Source: JBPESP01 sp051710585
Lineage (GTDB): Bacteria > Pseudomonadota > Gammaproteobacteria > Enterobacterales > Enterobacteriaceae
DNA: 64,000 nt
Reading direction: 5' to 3'
NCBI GenBank assembly: GCA_051710585.1
Contig: JBPESP010000002.1
Location: 400,635-464,634, forward strand
Shown piece after piece: positions 45,217 to 56,029 of this stretch. The stretch's first letter is position 1, and every line of letters starts with the position of its first letter. Position numbers and translations under genes: made by a program. Below the pieces are notes generated by a model. It was not told where the DNA came from, did no database searches, and saw only the letters and a list, made by a program, of their open reading frames with translations.

Positions 45217-45714
45217 AATAATAGTGCTTTCCATAAGTTGGCCCCACCAAGACGAAAACCCGTCCATCTTCGTTAACGACTTCACTTATTCACCTCTTAT
45301 GATCATGTGAAGTTGGGCGCTCAAAAAGTTGGTATAATATAGAAAAATCTCAAAACGCTATAACAGCAGCAAATCTGTTTTAAGACTTGATTTATAAGCG
45401 CTCTCAAGAATTTATTTTGTTATTTCCTGTATTTTAATAAAAAATATAAACCTTTTACTATTTAAAGAGTTCAATAATAGAAATCAGCCTGTGCGCTACA
45501 CGCCTTTATATACTCTTTTTAAACAGAAGAAAATGATAAATATCACTAAAAATGTCTTAAGAATGTCATTAGCACCTGTTATTCCAGTGCTGGAAGCATG
45601 TTTTTTCACTAGCACAGTACCTCCTTCATAAAGGAGAGATACATGATCTATCGTGCACATATTTAAAGAGGTTAAATTAATAATGGTTGAGATATCTTCA
45701 ACAAAAAAAAGAAG
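45217..45714. other. gltP/acs intergenic region
   Basis: AT-rich DNA between gltP and dead acs. In E. coli the nrf operon lies here; nothing of it is visible. Confidence 0.45.
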
Positions 45715-46029
45715 CTATTGAGCTAATACCATCGCTAGTTGATTCCTATCAGCATTAAAGAACAGACGCTGGTTTCTACGGAAAAATATCGTAAATCATA
45801 TAAACAATCTATCAATAATCTAAATTCCTTTTAGTCTGAATGCGCCCATATTGGTGAATAATAGATAACCCCTTTATGGAGAGTGTGCGGCAAGTATTGC
45901 CACATAGGCGCGCATTCTATTCATTTATTTTTCGCTGGTTTTTAATCAGCGGCATGATCTCCGCCCCACACATCACCGATTTCAGCGTTAAATCATCCAG
46001 AAGTGAAAAGGGTTAACTGACTCATTGTC

Positions 46030-46057
46030 TTCCGATTGACTGGCAAGTCAATCGGAA
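46030..46057. repeat. Perfect inverted repeat, 12/4/12, inside dead acs
   Basis: TTCCGATTGACT, loop GGCA, and the exact reverse complement. The left side encodes the expected PIDWQ of Acs; the right arm replaces ancestral sequence with its inverted copy. Confidence 0.9.
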
Positions 46058-46059
46058 CT

Positions 46060-46101
46060 CTTGGTTGCATCGACTCCTTTGATGGAGTCGATGCAACCAA
46101 G
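46060..46101. repeat. Perfect inverted repeat, 18/6/18, inside dead acs
   Basis: CTTGGTTGCATCGACTCC, loop TTTGAT, and the exact reverse complement. The right arm encodes the expected VDATKDLLF region of Acs; the left arm is the new inverted copy. It begins two bases after the previous repeat ends. Confidence 0.92.
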
Positions 46102-47479
46102 GATCTGTTATTCATCCTCTATCTTTTAAAGATAGAACATACCAAAGAAGTTCTGCATTCTACTAGTAGCTATCTAGTTTACATCGCTAATACCTTTGAA
46201 TATCAATTCAACTACCGCCACACTAATAAAAAATTAATATCCTCTGGCATTAACTAAATAACGGACATAGATATTTATTATACGAACCGCTGGCTTGCAG
46301 CACCATTAACCTGATATACGATCGGTGTACTATTAACTAGCTTGATACCAGATCAATAACCTAATTAATGTATAAAAATAAGATGAATATTCTATGTACT
46401 GCATCATAACTATTTGTACGTTAATAGTTAAATGTGGCAAAGCGATAACCGCTACTCATTATTCATCACTGCAGATTATCGCCTCTGTAGGCGCGCTCAT
46501 ATTTTAAAACCTAAGAAGTTTAAAACCTATAAGAAGTGTATTACAAAATAGTTCGGCGATAACTGCTGGACTATTATTGTAATACAGTGGTAACTCGAAA
46601 CGAGCGAACTCATGATCGCTCTGCTATCGAGAGCGCAATGGCTTTAAAAAAAACTTGTCTCAACGGTATTGTTGTACTCTTATCGATGACTATGGGAAAA
46701 GGATAACTTCCTCTTCACTGAGTTCTGTCTCTATCAAGAGTATACACCTCTCCCAATAAATATCGATTCTAGCAAATTTATTATCTCCTTTAAAGAGAAG
46801 TATTTTAGTAGCAAGCGCGCTCAACAGGGTGAAGACGGATATTGTTAAATGATAGATATTACATAGACAGTATACTAAATATTTTCACCTAGCGCCTCAG
46901 TATCACCAATATTTAACCAATTTTAGTGTCGCATCCAAAAATTATTAAAACGGCGGCAGGCATAGAAATTCAGAATAACATTAAATAAAGATTAGGCAAT
47001 TCACGCTTATATTAAGCTTAACACGAGCAAAACACCTTAACATCTAAGCTGCATATAATGAAGTCGCATTTGAGTATATAAAGAAATTAGTGTAACCTCT
47101 AATCTTTATTTTTATATCAAACTAATTCGCTGACAAAAAATCCGTTTCGGTAAGGTGATGCACTGTATCTTTCTTAAATTTACCACCAGTAAATATCCGG
47201 TAATCTCGGTGATAAATTCTCTACGCAGGCCAATCCTAACGTAGATCTAAAATTTTATAGAAGAAAATATACTTTGACCTTATTTTGTAATCCTCTACAT
47301 CCTTTGGATAACTTTTTATACAAACAATAACCTTTTCTAATTGGAGAATCCTTTATAAATCCATTAATCATTTATCAACAGATGCAAAATAATTTGAGTT
47401 TTCAAGAAACTAGTGAATAAAAACTAGTGTTTAACTTTTTTTATTGACCTTTATCATACCAGTGTTGTATATGCGAGTA

Positions 47480-47670
47480 GATTATACTTTTTTACTTTCC
47501 CGCTAGATTTTCTGAAAACACCACTGTATTCTAGCAATAGAAATACTCAACAGTATTTCACTTGGAATCAAGTTAATTATATTTTTTCGTTCTGAACCAG
47601 TTTTATAGCCCTATTTGCGCCAACAAATCTCTTGAGTCACCTAGCAAAACAAATTTTACACAAAATGTAA
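47480..47670 (+). pseudogene. yjcH: Probable relic of yjcH
   Basis: YjcH is a small two-helix membrane protein encoded between acs and actP. A frame near 47560-47660 reads IFSFxTSFIALFAPTN and LSHLAKQILHKM, similar in pattern to the YjcH C-terminal half (ISFVLTGIYIWRANGEFDRL ... VLHEV). Its location between dead acs and dead actP supports this. The match is weak on its own. Confidence 0.4.
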
Positions 47671-47719
47671 CATGATTAATAACACTTATATGGACATTAG
47701 CACAATCATTGGAAAGTTT

Positions 47720-48830
47720 GTTCTTTACTGTTTTAGAGAAAAAAAGTTTCATGGCGCAGCTGAATGCAAAACCTGAACATCCATAGTATAGGTATAACCT
47801 TGATATTATTTGTCATAAGGCCAAAGTATATCACTTATTGGATGTTAAAATTCACTCACTCGCGAAAATATTATTATATCGCCGATGGCGTTATTATCAC
47901 GGGCTGCAAAATAACCTAGTCATCTTCAGCGATTTTATGTCACTACCTCATCCCGCTGTATTTTAGCGCGGCCGTATATATCCAAATATAATGGGCTAGT
48001 TTATTCCTTCAACTTATTCCTTTAACTTTCTACTATAGGCTAGCTAATTATTTTATTTTTGATAGCTTAACAACCGTGCAATCTGTGGCATGTTATATCC
48101 CTGTCGCAGATATTTGCTTATACTAATTAGAGCAAAAACATACCCTGTTCGCCTATATCTCATGGCAGTAATAGAGTTTATTTGAAAACCTAGATATTAA
48201 GTATAATTAAGCTGATACAGCTACTTTCTGCTTCAATGATCATATCACCGTACTACTAGCAAGTATCCTCATAGGGTAATAGATGTCCTTTTCAGTGACA
48301 TCATCTTGCCTACGATATGGGTACAAAGCATCAAGACGGTGATGCTAACAGGGGCTAATTTCATAGTACTAATGAGGTTATAAAGACTGTTATTTTCAAC
48401 TCTAACTTGCTATATTCCTAGGTTTATAGCAATACAGCAAAAAAATGTTGTAATTATACGCTTCGGTAAGCAGATAACCGATCTAATCTTATTAATAGCA
48501 CTATGAGGGGATTGGCGCTGATGTTCAATACGAGTTGATCAGCCTCTCTACTGTTATTTTGATGTACTTTTTTATTATTAATGACGCCTGCAAAGGTGCA
48601 TAAAAACGCGTTTTACACCACCTCAGAACTCTTAATGGGCTACTTTTACTTTCTGATGTTTATTATCAGATTCAGGACAATTTTATTGTTTTATATGTCA
48701 AACACTACCTTAAAAGGCAACATGAGAGCATACAAAAGACCAGCATCAGTATTTCTAAATGAAAATATCACAGCTCTAAATCGTAACGGAGTATACTTCT
48801 ACTCCAAATGAGACAATTTTAACGTTACAA
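47720..48830 (+). pseudogene. actP: Dead actP, acetate permease (truncated)
   Basis: ActP is a sodium/solute symporter for acetate, normally 549 residues. Pieces in order: a YYYIADGVI-like start, an FMSLPHPAVF block, VADICLYxLEQ (family FADVASYRLKQ), HITVLLASILIG, ILPTIWVQSIKTVMLTGANF (family [21 protein letters not shown]) and finally AKVHKNAFYTTSELLMGYFY with FLMFIIRFRTILLF (family [29 protein letters not shown]). The last third is missing, so the gene is cut near 48830, where the next readable relic belongs to a different E. coli region. Confidence 0.85.
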
Positions 48831-48939
48831 ACCGAAGTTAAATAGACCAAAAGTTTATTGAAACCCATCTCCATAGCCGCAAGCAACAGCGAAAATATTT
48901 TTTATGGATTCACAGTAGACTATACACTTACAGTCCACA

Positions 48940-49330
48940 CTCCTAGCGCTTAAAGCTTCAGATAATCTTTGAGTCATACCATTATCGCTAGATCGATACC
49001 TTTGACCTTCCTATGTCTTAAATATACTTAAAAGATAAATACTAGTTACGATAGTCAATAATTATTTTATTACCCTTTTAGGTTTAATGCCTCTTAATTT
49101 ATCCACTAGATTGTCCAGTGATGCGATATTAATTTTAATTTTAATTTTATCCTCCTCTATCCCTCTCACTAACATAACTTTCTCTATAAGTTTCAGTACC
49201 CTCAACTTTTTCTCTGGTAGCTCCGCACTATCAGGTGTATCCTATTACTCGTACCCTATTTCGATGACAAGTTGTCTACTTACCTGCAGTCATTGGCACT
49301 TTTCTCTCTTAAGCGCCTGATTCCTTTTTT
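48940..49330 (-). pseudogene. ybaV: Dead ybaV, helix-hairpin-helix DNA-binding protein
   Basis: YbaV is a small exported ComEA-like protein with a helix-hairpin-helix motif. The minus strand reads KIKINIASLDNLVDKLRGIK (family [21 protein letters not shown]), then in pieces IFKTxEG and GMTQRLSEA (family GPFKTVEDL, GMGNSLVERNLA). The 77-codon plus-strand frame at 49087-49320 is antisense to it. It follows dead ppiD as in E. coli. Confidence 0.7.
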
Positions 49331-49679
49331 CCCTAATGAAATATGGCGCAGCTTAATAATGCTAATAAAGCGCATGAATTTTCTATACTTTTTGATTGAT
49401 GTAAAAAAGGTGTAGTTGTATATCTCTATGGTCTGGTTGTTTATCGTCGCGTACATTCCCTTCCTACAGCGTTTGCTGCCTCAAACGTAACGAGATTATT
49501 GCTCCGCGTATAACTTTATCAGCGGTAGCAGATATCAACGACGTTTCGTTACTCCAAACCATGGGATATTAATTTGTGCACTACTCATTGCTCCCCGATG
49601 CATTGTATGAATAAAATGATAATGATGTATCAATAACATTTTTATTAAAATACTCTCTTCTTGCATACTTTTTCTTGAT

Positions 49680-51540
49680 AATTTCTTCCAAGAGAAGGCA
49701 TACCTTAGTGTCTATTTCACCATTATCGCTCGTAATAAAAAATACAATAGACTGTACTAGTACATTTACATCGCTAGTAGTATTTTATACTAAAAAATGC
49801 ATCAAATAAAATTCTAGTCAATCAGGTTATTGAACTGATCTGGAAATTATTTATACTGCTCTGTATCTAGTAGCTGCTAGCTGCGGCGGTCGCTCTGGAC
49901 AAAGCGATAAGTACGAAAATTGATTTGAGAATTTCTGGCTATACCGTAATTATTTTTTCTATGAGACAAATTTTCACCAGAGAACTACCCTGACTTGTGA
50001 AGTAAAATTATTTCGGCACTAGTAGCGTTTTTCAGCATCAATACTCGTGTCTGTACACCTACTCCGCACTCTGTGCGCGCATATCCTTAAACGTCTACAT
50101 AACATTTTTTGGAATGATAATCGGCATACGGATAACGAAGCACGATTGCTGTTTAAAGTTAAGAACGCTCAAGTTGCTGCTAAAACCCCCCACATTTCTA
50201 TCTAAAAAATGATCCCTCTAAGTACAGCACCACTTTACCACATCATAGTTAAGCGCCGTGGATACGTCATTGTATAACTAAATTAGTCACTTTCCTGGAC
50301 TTGATGCCGGTACTGTTTTCCCTCCGATGACAGTATCTCATTATTATTGCTATCCTGCATCGCTCATTTTTTTCTACAGTATATGATAGTAATCAATGAC
50401 TTTCCTTCTTTACTTCTACGGTCATTCGTCTTGGAACACACTCACTAGACTGACCTATGCCAATTGCTATTTTCTTTTCTATATACAAATGACTAATAAA
50501 GAAGTTTACTGATGATTTGATTACACCTGGTAGCTCTTCATTTTAGCTCAGGTTTGCTTTGCTTTATTATCGTTGATAATATCGCTATCGTTAATCTAAT
50601 TATTAATATCACCACTATTTTCGCTGAGATAATGATATCCGTGGAATAGAGACTTTAGCCAAAATCGGCAAAATATTATACTACGGTAGTTTTTAGTCAA
50701 TATTTAAGTATTTGTTTACACTTTACTTTCAATGATATTGCAACGTTTACGCTCGGAAGCGATAAATTGGTCATGATGTTGGGGATACCCATGCTTACAT
50801 CTCTTGCTCTTCAACGGTGATTTTCACCTGCAGTGCTTCAATGTCCATCAGAGATACAGCTTACCTTAAAGGCTTTCGGTGAAAGCTACTGGTTCTTGTA
50901 CGTATTACAATATAAATTTTCTTTATTTTTCATCACTTTTGGTTTACTTTTTTATGTCAGTGCTATAATAGAAAATATTATCAGACGCGCTTTACTATTA
51001 GTAGACAAGGATAAACTCTACCGATAACAGAAAATAGTACCAGCGATATCCTGAATCAGCTGCTTGTTAATTAGCATTTCCTATATAAGCAGGACATTTT
51101 GATACGACAAATAAAAAGCAGAGTTTAGCATTATTCAATTTATTTATCCTCAATACGTAGATCCAGGCTAACAAAGTAGCTTGTTTTTATTATCATTGAT
51201 GATCAAACTCCCTGTTTATCAGCTTATCTATCAACTGTTGTAGTAGCGCCAGGCGTATATAGCTTTTAATTGCTTCCCTTTAATTGGGAGAATTCTGTTC
51301 ATCCATGGATTCATGTTGGCGCTGACGTTCTTTTTTACCTCTTTCTTCAATTTTATACAGCTTATCTGCTGATTGTTCACCTTAGCGACTAAGTGTAAAT
51401 CATCCATTTGGTAATAAAATACTCTGCTGTAACTAAATGAAATCTTTACGACGACCAATGGTCTACTTAATTGCAGTAACTTTTTGGAGGGGTCTGTACG
51501 TTAATATTAGTTATCTAACAACACTAACCCTGCCTTATAA
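49680..51540 (-). pseudogene. ppiD: Dead ppiD, periplasmic chaperone/PPIase-like protein
   Basis: PpiD is an inner-membrane-anchored periplasmic chaperone (623 residues) next to the Sec translocon. Readable in order on the minus strand: VKISFSYSRVFYYQ, LVAKVNNQQIS (51400, family AAKVNDQEIS), LLQQLIDKLINRE, LINKQLIQDIAGT (family LTTQQLINGVAGT), LSPKAFKVSCI (family MTPEQFRVSYI), STDIIISAKxxNSGD (family SADIISARNGGD), GVIKSSVNFFISHL (family GVIKSSVGFLIVRL), KKMSDAG and DTVIGG. Numerous stops and shifts. The order ybaV-ppiD-hupB-lon is that of E. coli. Ends approximate. Confidence 0.85.
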
Positions 51541-51646
51541 TCTAATTTAGAAAAAACTTATCCTTATGATGGTCCTCTTAATTATATTTTAACTATTTAT
51601 CTACGTTTGGTATTACTTATTGACATAAGTGAGAATAGGGAAGCTA

Positions 51647-51931
51647 TCAGTTCAGTGCGTCTCTCAGCCTTTTTTACCGGAAAAGAAGCTTACTACCTGG
51701 CAGTAGCGATAGTAATTTCTTTACCAGTTTTCAGATTACGCTTGCTGCAGGCGGAACTTTGCGTACGCTGAAAGCACTAAAACCGAGCAGTGTAAAGTCA
51801 TTCCCTCCCTCCTGCAGGGAGGGCTACTTGGTAACTAAACTAATGATAACATCCAATACACGTTTCGATTGCTATTTTAAAAATATCGGCATTTGTGGGA
51901 ATTTTATCGATATAAGTTGTGATTTATTGAT
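51647..51931 (-). pseudogene. hupB: Dead hupB, HU beta nucleoid protein
   Basis: HupB is one of two HU subunits and a DNA-bending nucleoid protein of 90 residues. The relic starts with ATC instead of ATG/GTG (xNKSQL). It reads ICKIAIETCI-like pieces, LLGFSAFSVRKV (family LVGFGTFAVKER), a KTGKEITIA-like block in another frame, and ends DALN then TGA at 51647-51649. It is about 12 bases too long, consistent with a C/G-rich inverted duplication (51803-51823, arms 8, loop 5) in its middle. Next to lon as in E. coli. HupA may remain elsewhere. Confidence 0.85.
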
Positions 51932-52054
51932 TTTTTTGTTACTTCTTTAAATCTTCAATTGCAACATGTTTTTAAACGCTATAGTGTAGTTATTATATTA
52001 TACTCAATATTTTGGAACAAACTAAACCTACTTTCTACTCTAATTTTCAATCTC

Positions 52055-54415
52055 TCATTTTACAGTTTTGAGTGCCATTTCGATGCCGAAAGGCGCATTC
52101 TGCAGAGCTAGATCTAGAACTTCATCTATGCGCTGTACCGAATGAATATCCAGATCGTTTATCACGTTAGCCGGTATATCTTCCAGGTCACGTTTATTTC
52201 CAAACGGAATTAGAATAATTTTTATACCACCGCGATGCGCAGCCAGTAGTTTTTCTTTCAGCCCGCCAATAGGCAGTACTTGACCACGTAATGTTATTTC
52301 ACCAGTCATTGCCACATTGGCTTTAACCGGATTACCAGTGAGGCAGGATACCAATGCAGTACACATCGCAATACCAGCGCTAGGACCATCCTTAGGCGTG
52401 GCCCCTTCGGGAACGTGGACATGAATATCCCGCTTTTCATAAAAATTAGAATTGATACCCAGCTTATCTGCCCGCGCACGAACCACAGTTAAGGCCGCCT
52501 GAATGGATTCCTGCATTACCTCACCCAGCGAACCAGTATAGGTCAGTTTACCCTTACCGGGTACGCATGCAGTTTCGATGGTCAGCAAATCACCTCCAAC
52601 TTCAGTCCAGGCTAGACCGGTGACCTGACCAATACGGCTCTCACCTTCTGCACGACCATAATCGAACCGTTGAACTCCAATAAAATCCTTCAGATTATCA
52701 GCACTAATGGTGATATGTTTTGTACTATTATCCATTAACAGGGTTTTCACCGTTTTTCGGCATAGTTTAGAGATCTCACGCTCAAGGCTACGAACCCCCG
52801 CTTCGCGGGTGTAATACCGGACAATCCCCACAATAGTACTGTCTTCTACCGTCAGTTCGCCTTTTTTTAACGCATTACGCTCAAGCTGCTTAGGCAATAG
52901 ATGCTGTCGGGCGATATTGAACTTTTCGTCTTCGGTATAGCCAGGCAGACGAATCACTTCCATACGATCAAGCAGCGGCGGCAAAATATTTATCGAATTC
53001 GAAGTAGCAACAAACATCACATCGGAAAGATCATAATCTACTTCCAGATAATGGTCATTGAACGCCACGTTCTGTTCTGGATCCAGAACTTCCAGTAAGG
53101 CTGAAGCTGGATCACCGCGCATATCCGAAGACATCTTATCAATTTCGTCGAGCAGAAACAGCGGGTTTTTCACTCCAACCTTGGACATTTTCTGTATCAA
53201 CTTACCTGGCATTGAACCGATATAGGTCCTACGATGCCCGCGAATTTCCGCTTCATCGCGTACTCCCCCCAGAGCCATACGTACATATTGACGCCCAGTG
53301 GCTTTTGCAATGGACTGACCGAGCGAGGTTTTACCTACTCCTGGAGGTCCCACCAAACACAAGATAGGCCCTTTAATTTTACTAACTCTACTTTGTACCG
53401 CCAAGTATTCTAAAATACGGTCTTTGACGCGTCCAAGCCCGTAATGATCTTTATCTAGAGTCTCTTGCGCTTTTACCAGGTCTTTTTTCACTTTACTACG
53501 CGCGCACCAAGGTACCGACAGCATCCAGTCAATATAGCCTCGCACTACAGTCGCCTCAGCTGACATAGGTGACATCATTTTCAATTTTTGTAGCTCCGCC
53601 TCAGTCTTTTCTCGGGCTTCCTGCGGCATTTTAGCTGCCTCTATTTTGCGCTTCAGCGCTTCGTTTTCATCCAGCGCGTCATCCATCTCACCCAGCTCTT
53701 TCTGAATCGCCTTCATCTGTTCATTCAAGTAGTACTCGCGCTGGCTCTTTTCCATCTGTTTCTTAACCCGATTACGAATACGTTTTTCTACCTGCAACAG
53801 ATCAATTTCAGATTCCATCATTGCCATCAGGTATTCGAGCCGTGCGGCCACATCAGCCATTTCAAGCACCGACTGCTTGTCAACCAACTTTAGAGGCATG
53901 TGGGCAGCGATGGTATCGGCCAGCCGAGCTGCATCATCAATATTGTTTAACGAGGTAAGTACTTCAGGAGGGATTTTTTTGTTCAGTTTGATATAACCTT
54001 CAAACTGATTGATGGCGGTCCGCACTAGCACCTCCTGCTCACGCTCATCTAGCTTGGGTGCATCGAAATAGTCCACAGCAGCGCTGAAATGATCGCCGCT
54101 GTCTGATAGTTCTTTGATCCGGGCGCGAGTCAACCCCTCTACCAACACTTTTACCGTACCGTCTGGTAGCTTCAGCATTTGCAGAAGAGACGATACTGTC
54201 CCAACAGAAAAAAGATCATTGATACCCGGTTCGTCAGTTAACGCTTCTTTTTGAGCCAGCAATATGATTTTTTTATCACTATCCATGGCTGCTTCAAGAC
54301 ACCGAATTGATTTTTCCCGACCGACAAATAGCGGAATAACCATATGCGGATAGACCACTACATCGCGTAGAGGCAATACGGGAATTTCTATGAGTTCGGA
54401 ACGCTCAGCATTCAT
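52055..54415 (-). CDS. lon: ATP-dependent protease Lon
   Basis: A soluble hexameric AAA+ protease for misfolded and regulatory proteins. The 786 residues (784 in E. coli) start MNAERSELIEIPVLPLRDVV. In order come the LON substrate-binding domain, a coiled-coil region rich in Glu/Lys (about 190-280), Walker A GPPGVGKT, Walker B LFLLDEIDK, and the protease domain with the catalytic Ser in PKDGPSAGIAM and Lys in GGLKEKLLAA. The ATG follows AAGAGAGAGATCT. A sigma-32-like promoter lies upstream. It is last of a clpP-clpX-lon cluster with 189 bases between clpX and lon. Its downstream neighbour hupB is dead. Confidence 0.98.
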   Translation of the reverse strand: MNAERSELIEIPVLPLRDVVVYPHMVIPLFVGREKSIRCLEAAMDSDKKIILLAQKEALTDEPGINDLFSVGTVSSLLQMLKLPDGTVKVLVEGLTRARIKELSDSGDHFSAAVDYFDAPKLDEREQEVLVRTAINQFEGYIKLNKKIPPEVLTSLNNIDDAARLADTIAAHMPLKLVDKQSVLEMADVAARLEYLMAMMESEIDLLQVEKRIRNRVKKQMEKSQREYYLNEQMKAIQKELGEMDDALDENEALKRKIEAAKMPQEAREKTEAELQKLKMMSPMSAEATVVRGYIDWMLSVPWCARSKVKKDLVKAQETLDKDHYGLGRVKDRILEYLAVQSRVSKIKGPILCLVGPPGVGKTSLGQSIAKATGRQYVRMALGGVRDEAEIRGHRRTYIGSMPGKLIQKMSKVGVKNPLFLLDEIDKMSSDMRGDPASALLEVLDPEQNVAFNDHYLEVDYDLSDVMFVATSNSINILPPLLDRMEVIRLPGYTEDEKFNIARQHLLPKQLERNALKKGELTVEDSTIVGIVRYYTREAGVRSLEREISKLCRKTVKTLLMDNSTKHITISADNLKDFIGVQRFDYGRAEGESRIGQVTGLAWTEVGGDLLTIETACVPGKGKLTYTGSLGEVMQESIQAALTVVRARADKLGINSNFYEKRDIHVHVPEGATPKDGPSAGIAMCTALVSCLTGNPVKANVAMTGEITLRGQVLPIGGLKEKLLAAHRGGIKIILIPFGNKRDLEDIPANVINDLDIHSVQRIDEVLDLALQNAPFGIEMALKTVK

Positions 54416-54505
54416 AGATCTCTCTCTTATTTTGGCATTCTATCAGATTTATGGAATGCAAAAAAAAACTTGCCTTTTACCCGTTTCAATAATTAGTACT
54501 CGAGT

Positions 54506-54532
54506 ATATAGGGTCTAATCGCTTATATTCAA
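54506..54532 (-). promoter_or_regulatory. Heat-shock (sigma-32) promoter of lon
   Basis: On the minus strand TTGAAT, a 13-base spacer and CCCTATAT match the sigma-32 pattern (CTTGAAA, CCCCATNT) and align with the E. coli lon promoter (TTGAATG ... CCCCATATACTG). It lies about 90 bases upstream of the lon start. Confidence 0.7.
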
Positions 54533-54604
54533 TGACAATTAGTGATGAAAATAGGTTATAAAATCCCACTCGCCTATATATTCTTACTTGTTACACACGC
54601 CCCG

Positions 54605-55882
54605 TTACTCACCAGAGGCCTGCTGCGCTTTGTGCTTAGCATAGATGAGCACTGGCTCCGATTGGCCAGTAATGACCGCTTCACCAATCACTACTTTCTC
54701 TACACTTTCCTGGGAAGGCAGTTTATACATAGTGTCTAGAAGCGCACCCTCTACGATAGAGCGTAGACCGCGAGCACCGGTCTTACGCACCATGGCTTTT
54801 TTAGCAATAGCTATAATGGCTTCATCACAGAATTCCAACTCTACCCCTTCAAGGTTGAACAGCACCTGATACTGTTTAGTTAGCGCATTTTTCGGCTCAC
54901 GCAAGATCTGAATCAGCGCTTCTTCACTTAATTCGTTTAGAGTAGCAACAACGGGCAAGCGGCCTATAAATTCAGGGATAAGTCCAAATTTAATCAAGTC
55001 TTCCGGCTCAACCAGCGCTAGCAATTCGCCGCCTTTAATCACTTTCTCCAAGTTGCTTTTTACGGTGGCACCGAAACCAATACCACAATTGGTTTCGGTG
55101 CGCTTTTTAATCATTTTTTCCATACCTGCAAAAGCTCCGCCGCAAATAAACAAAATCCTTGAAGTGTCCACCTGAAGGAATTCCTGCTGGGGATGTTTAC
55201 GTCCGCCTTGTGGCGGAATCGCAGCTATGGTCCCTTCTATCAGTTTCAACAGCGCTTGCTGTACCCCTTCACCGGATACATCACGAGTAATGGAGGGGTT
55301 GTCTGACTTACGAGAGATTTTATCAATCTCATCGATGTATACAATACCGCACTGGGCCTTTTGTACATCATAATCACACTTCTGCAGCAACTTCTGGATG
55401 ATATTTTCCACATCCTCACCCACATACCCGGCTTCTGTCAGAGTGGTAGCATCGGCCATAGTGAAAGGCACATCCAGAAAGCGGGCAAGCGTTTCTGCCA
55501 GTAGTGTCTTACCGCTGCCAGTAGGTCCAATCAGTAAAATATTACTTTTGCCAAGTTCAATGCCGTTATTAGTGTCGCCATTACGCAGGCGCTTGTAATG
55601 ATTGTAAACCGCTACCGCGAGCACTTTCTTGGCCTTTTCCTGACCAATGACATAATCGTCTAAGTGCTGCCGTATTTCATGGGGCGTCGGTAGTACATGA
55701 CGTTCACGATGCGGGGTAACTTCCTTTATTTGTTCACGAATAATATCGTTGCATAAATCAACACATTCATCGCAGATATACACCGACGGCCCAGCGATTA
55801 ATTTCCGCACCTCATGCTGGCTTTTACTGCAGAAAGAGCAACACAGCACCTTTCCTGCACCGTCTTTGCACTTATCCGTCAT
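54605..55882 (-). CDS. clpX: ClpX, ATPase subunit of ClpXP protease
   Basis: A hexameric AAA+ unfoldase that feeds substrates to ClpP. The 425 residues (424 in E. coli) begin MTDKCKDGAGKVLCCSFC. The N-terminal zinc-binding domain has CSFC and CDEC, followed by Walker A GPTGSGKT, the pore loop GYVG, Walker B IVYIDEIDK and the ClpP-docking loop GIGFGATV. I chose the ATG at 55880-55882, with AGAGG eight bases upstream; a longer frame adds 12 unlike residues. It lies 147 bases after clpP. All parts needed for ClpXP appear intact. Confidence 0.98.
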   Translation of the reverse strand: MTDKCKDGAGKVLCCSFCSKSQHEVRKLIAGPSVYICDECVDLCNDIIREQIKEVTPHRERHVLPTPHEIRQHLDDYVIGQEKAKKVLAVAVYNHYKRLRNGDTNNGIELGKSNILLIGPTGSGKTLLAETLARFLDVPFTMADATTLTEAGYVGEDVENIIQKLLQKCDYDVQKAQCGIVYIDEIDKISRKSDNPSITRDVSGEGVQQALLKLIEGTIAAIPPQGGRKHPQQEFLQVDTSRILFICGGAFAGMEKMIKKRTETNCGIGFGATVKSNLEKVIKGGELLALVEPEDLIKFGLIPEFIGRLPVVATLNELSEEALIQILREPKNALTKQYQVLFNLEGVELEFCDEAIIAIAKKAMVRKTGARGLRSIVEGALLDTMYKLPSQESVEKVVIGEAVITGQSEPVLIYAKHKAQQASGE

Positions 55883-56029
55883 CAGTAAACCTCTTTCTTT
55901 TTTTGTTTCACGGGGCAATCAGAGCGGTAACACAACGGCTGAACTCAAAACTGGTCATCGAAAGCATTGATGCTTCCGCACGACGCACACTATATTAGTT
56001 ATAATCTATCAAATTCCAGTATGAAGTAA

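Larger units (their letters stand above)
45715..47260 (+). pseudogene. acs: Dead acs, acetyl-CoA synthetase
   Basis: Acs activates acetate to acetyl-CoA via acetyl-AMP. Ordered pieces are clear: IPISIKEQTLVSTEKYRKSY and KQSINNLNSF (N-terminus), IGAHSIHLFFAGF, PIDWQ, DLLFILY ... EVLHSTSSYLVYIANTFEY (46116 on, around the AMP-binding motif, whose Ser/Thr/Gly core is damaged), GHRYLLYEPLAC, a MNILCTA block, SHPKIIKTAAGIEIQNNIK, AIHAYIKLN and FGKVMHCIFLKF near the end (family SGKIMRRILRKI). The gene is about 400 bases shorter than normal, with stops and shifts. Two new inverted duplications sit side by side in it. Acetate would not be reusable by this route. Confidence 0.9.

Noticed and set aside
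49087..49320. 77-codon plus-strand open frame
   Set aside because: Antisense to dead ybaV.
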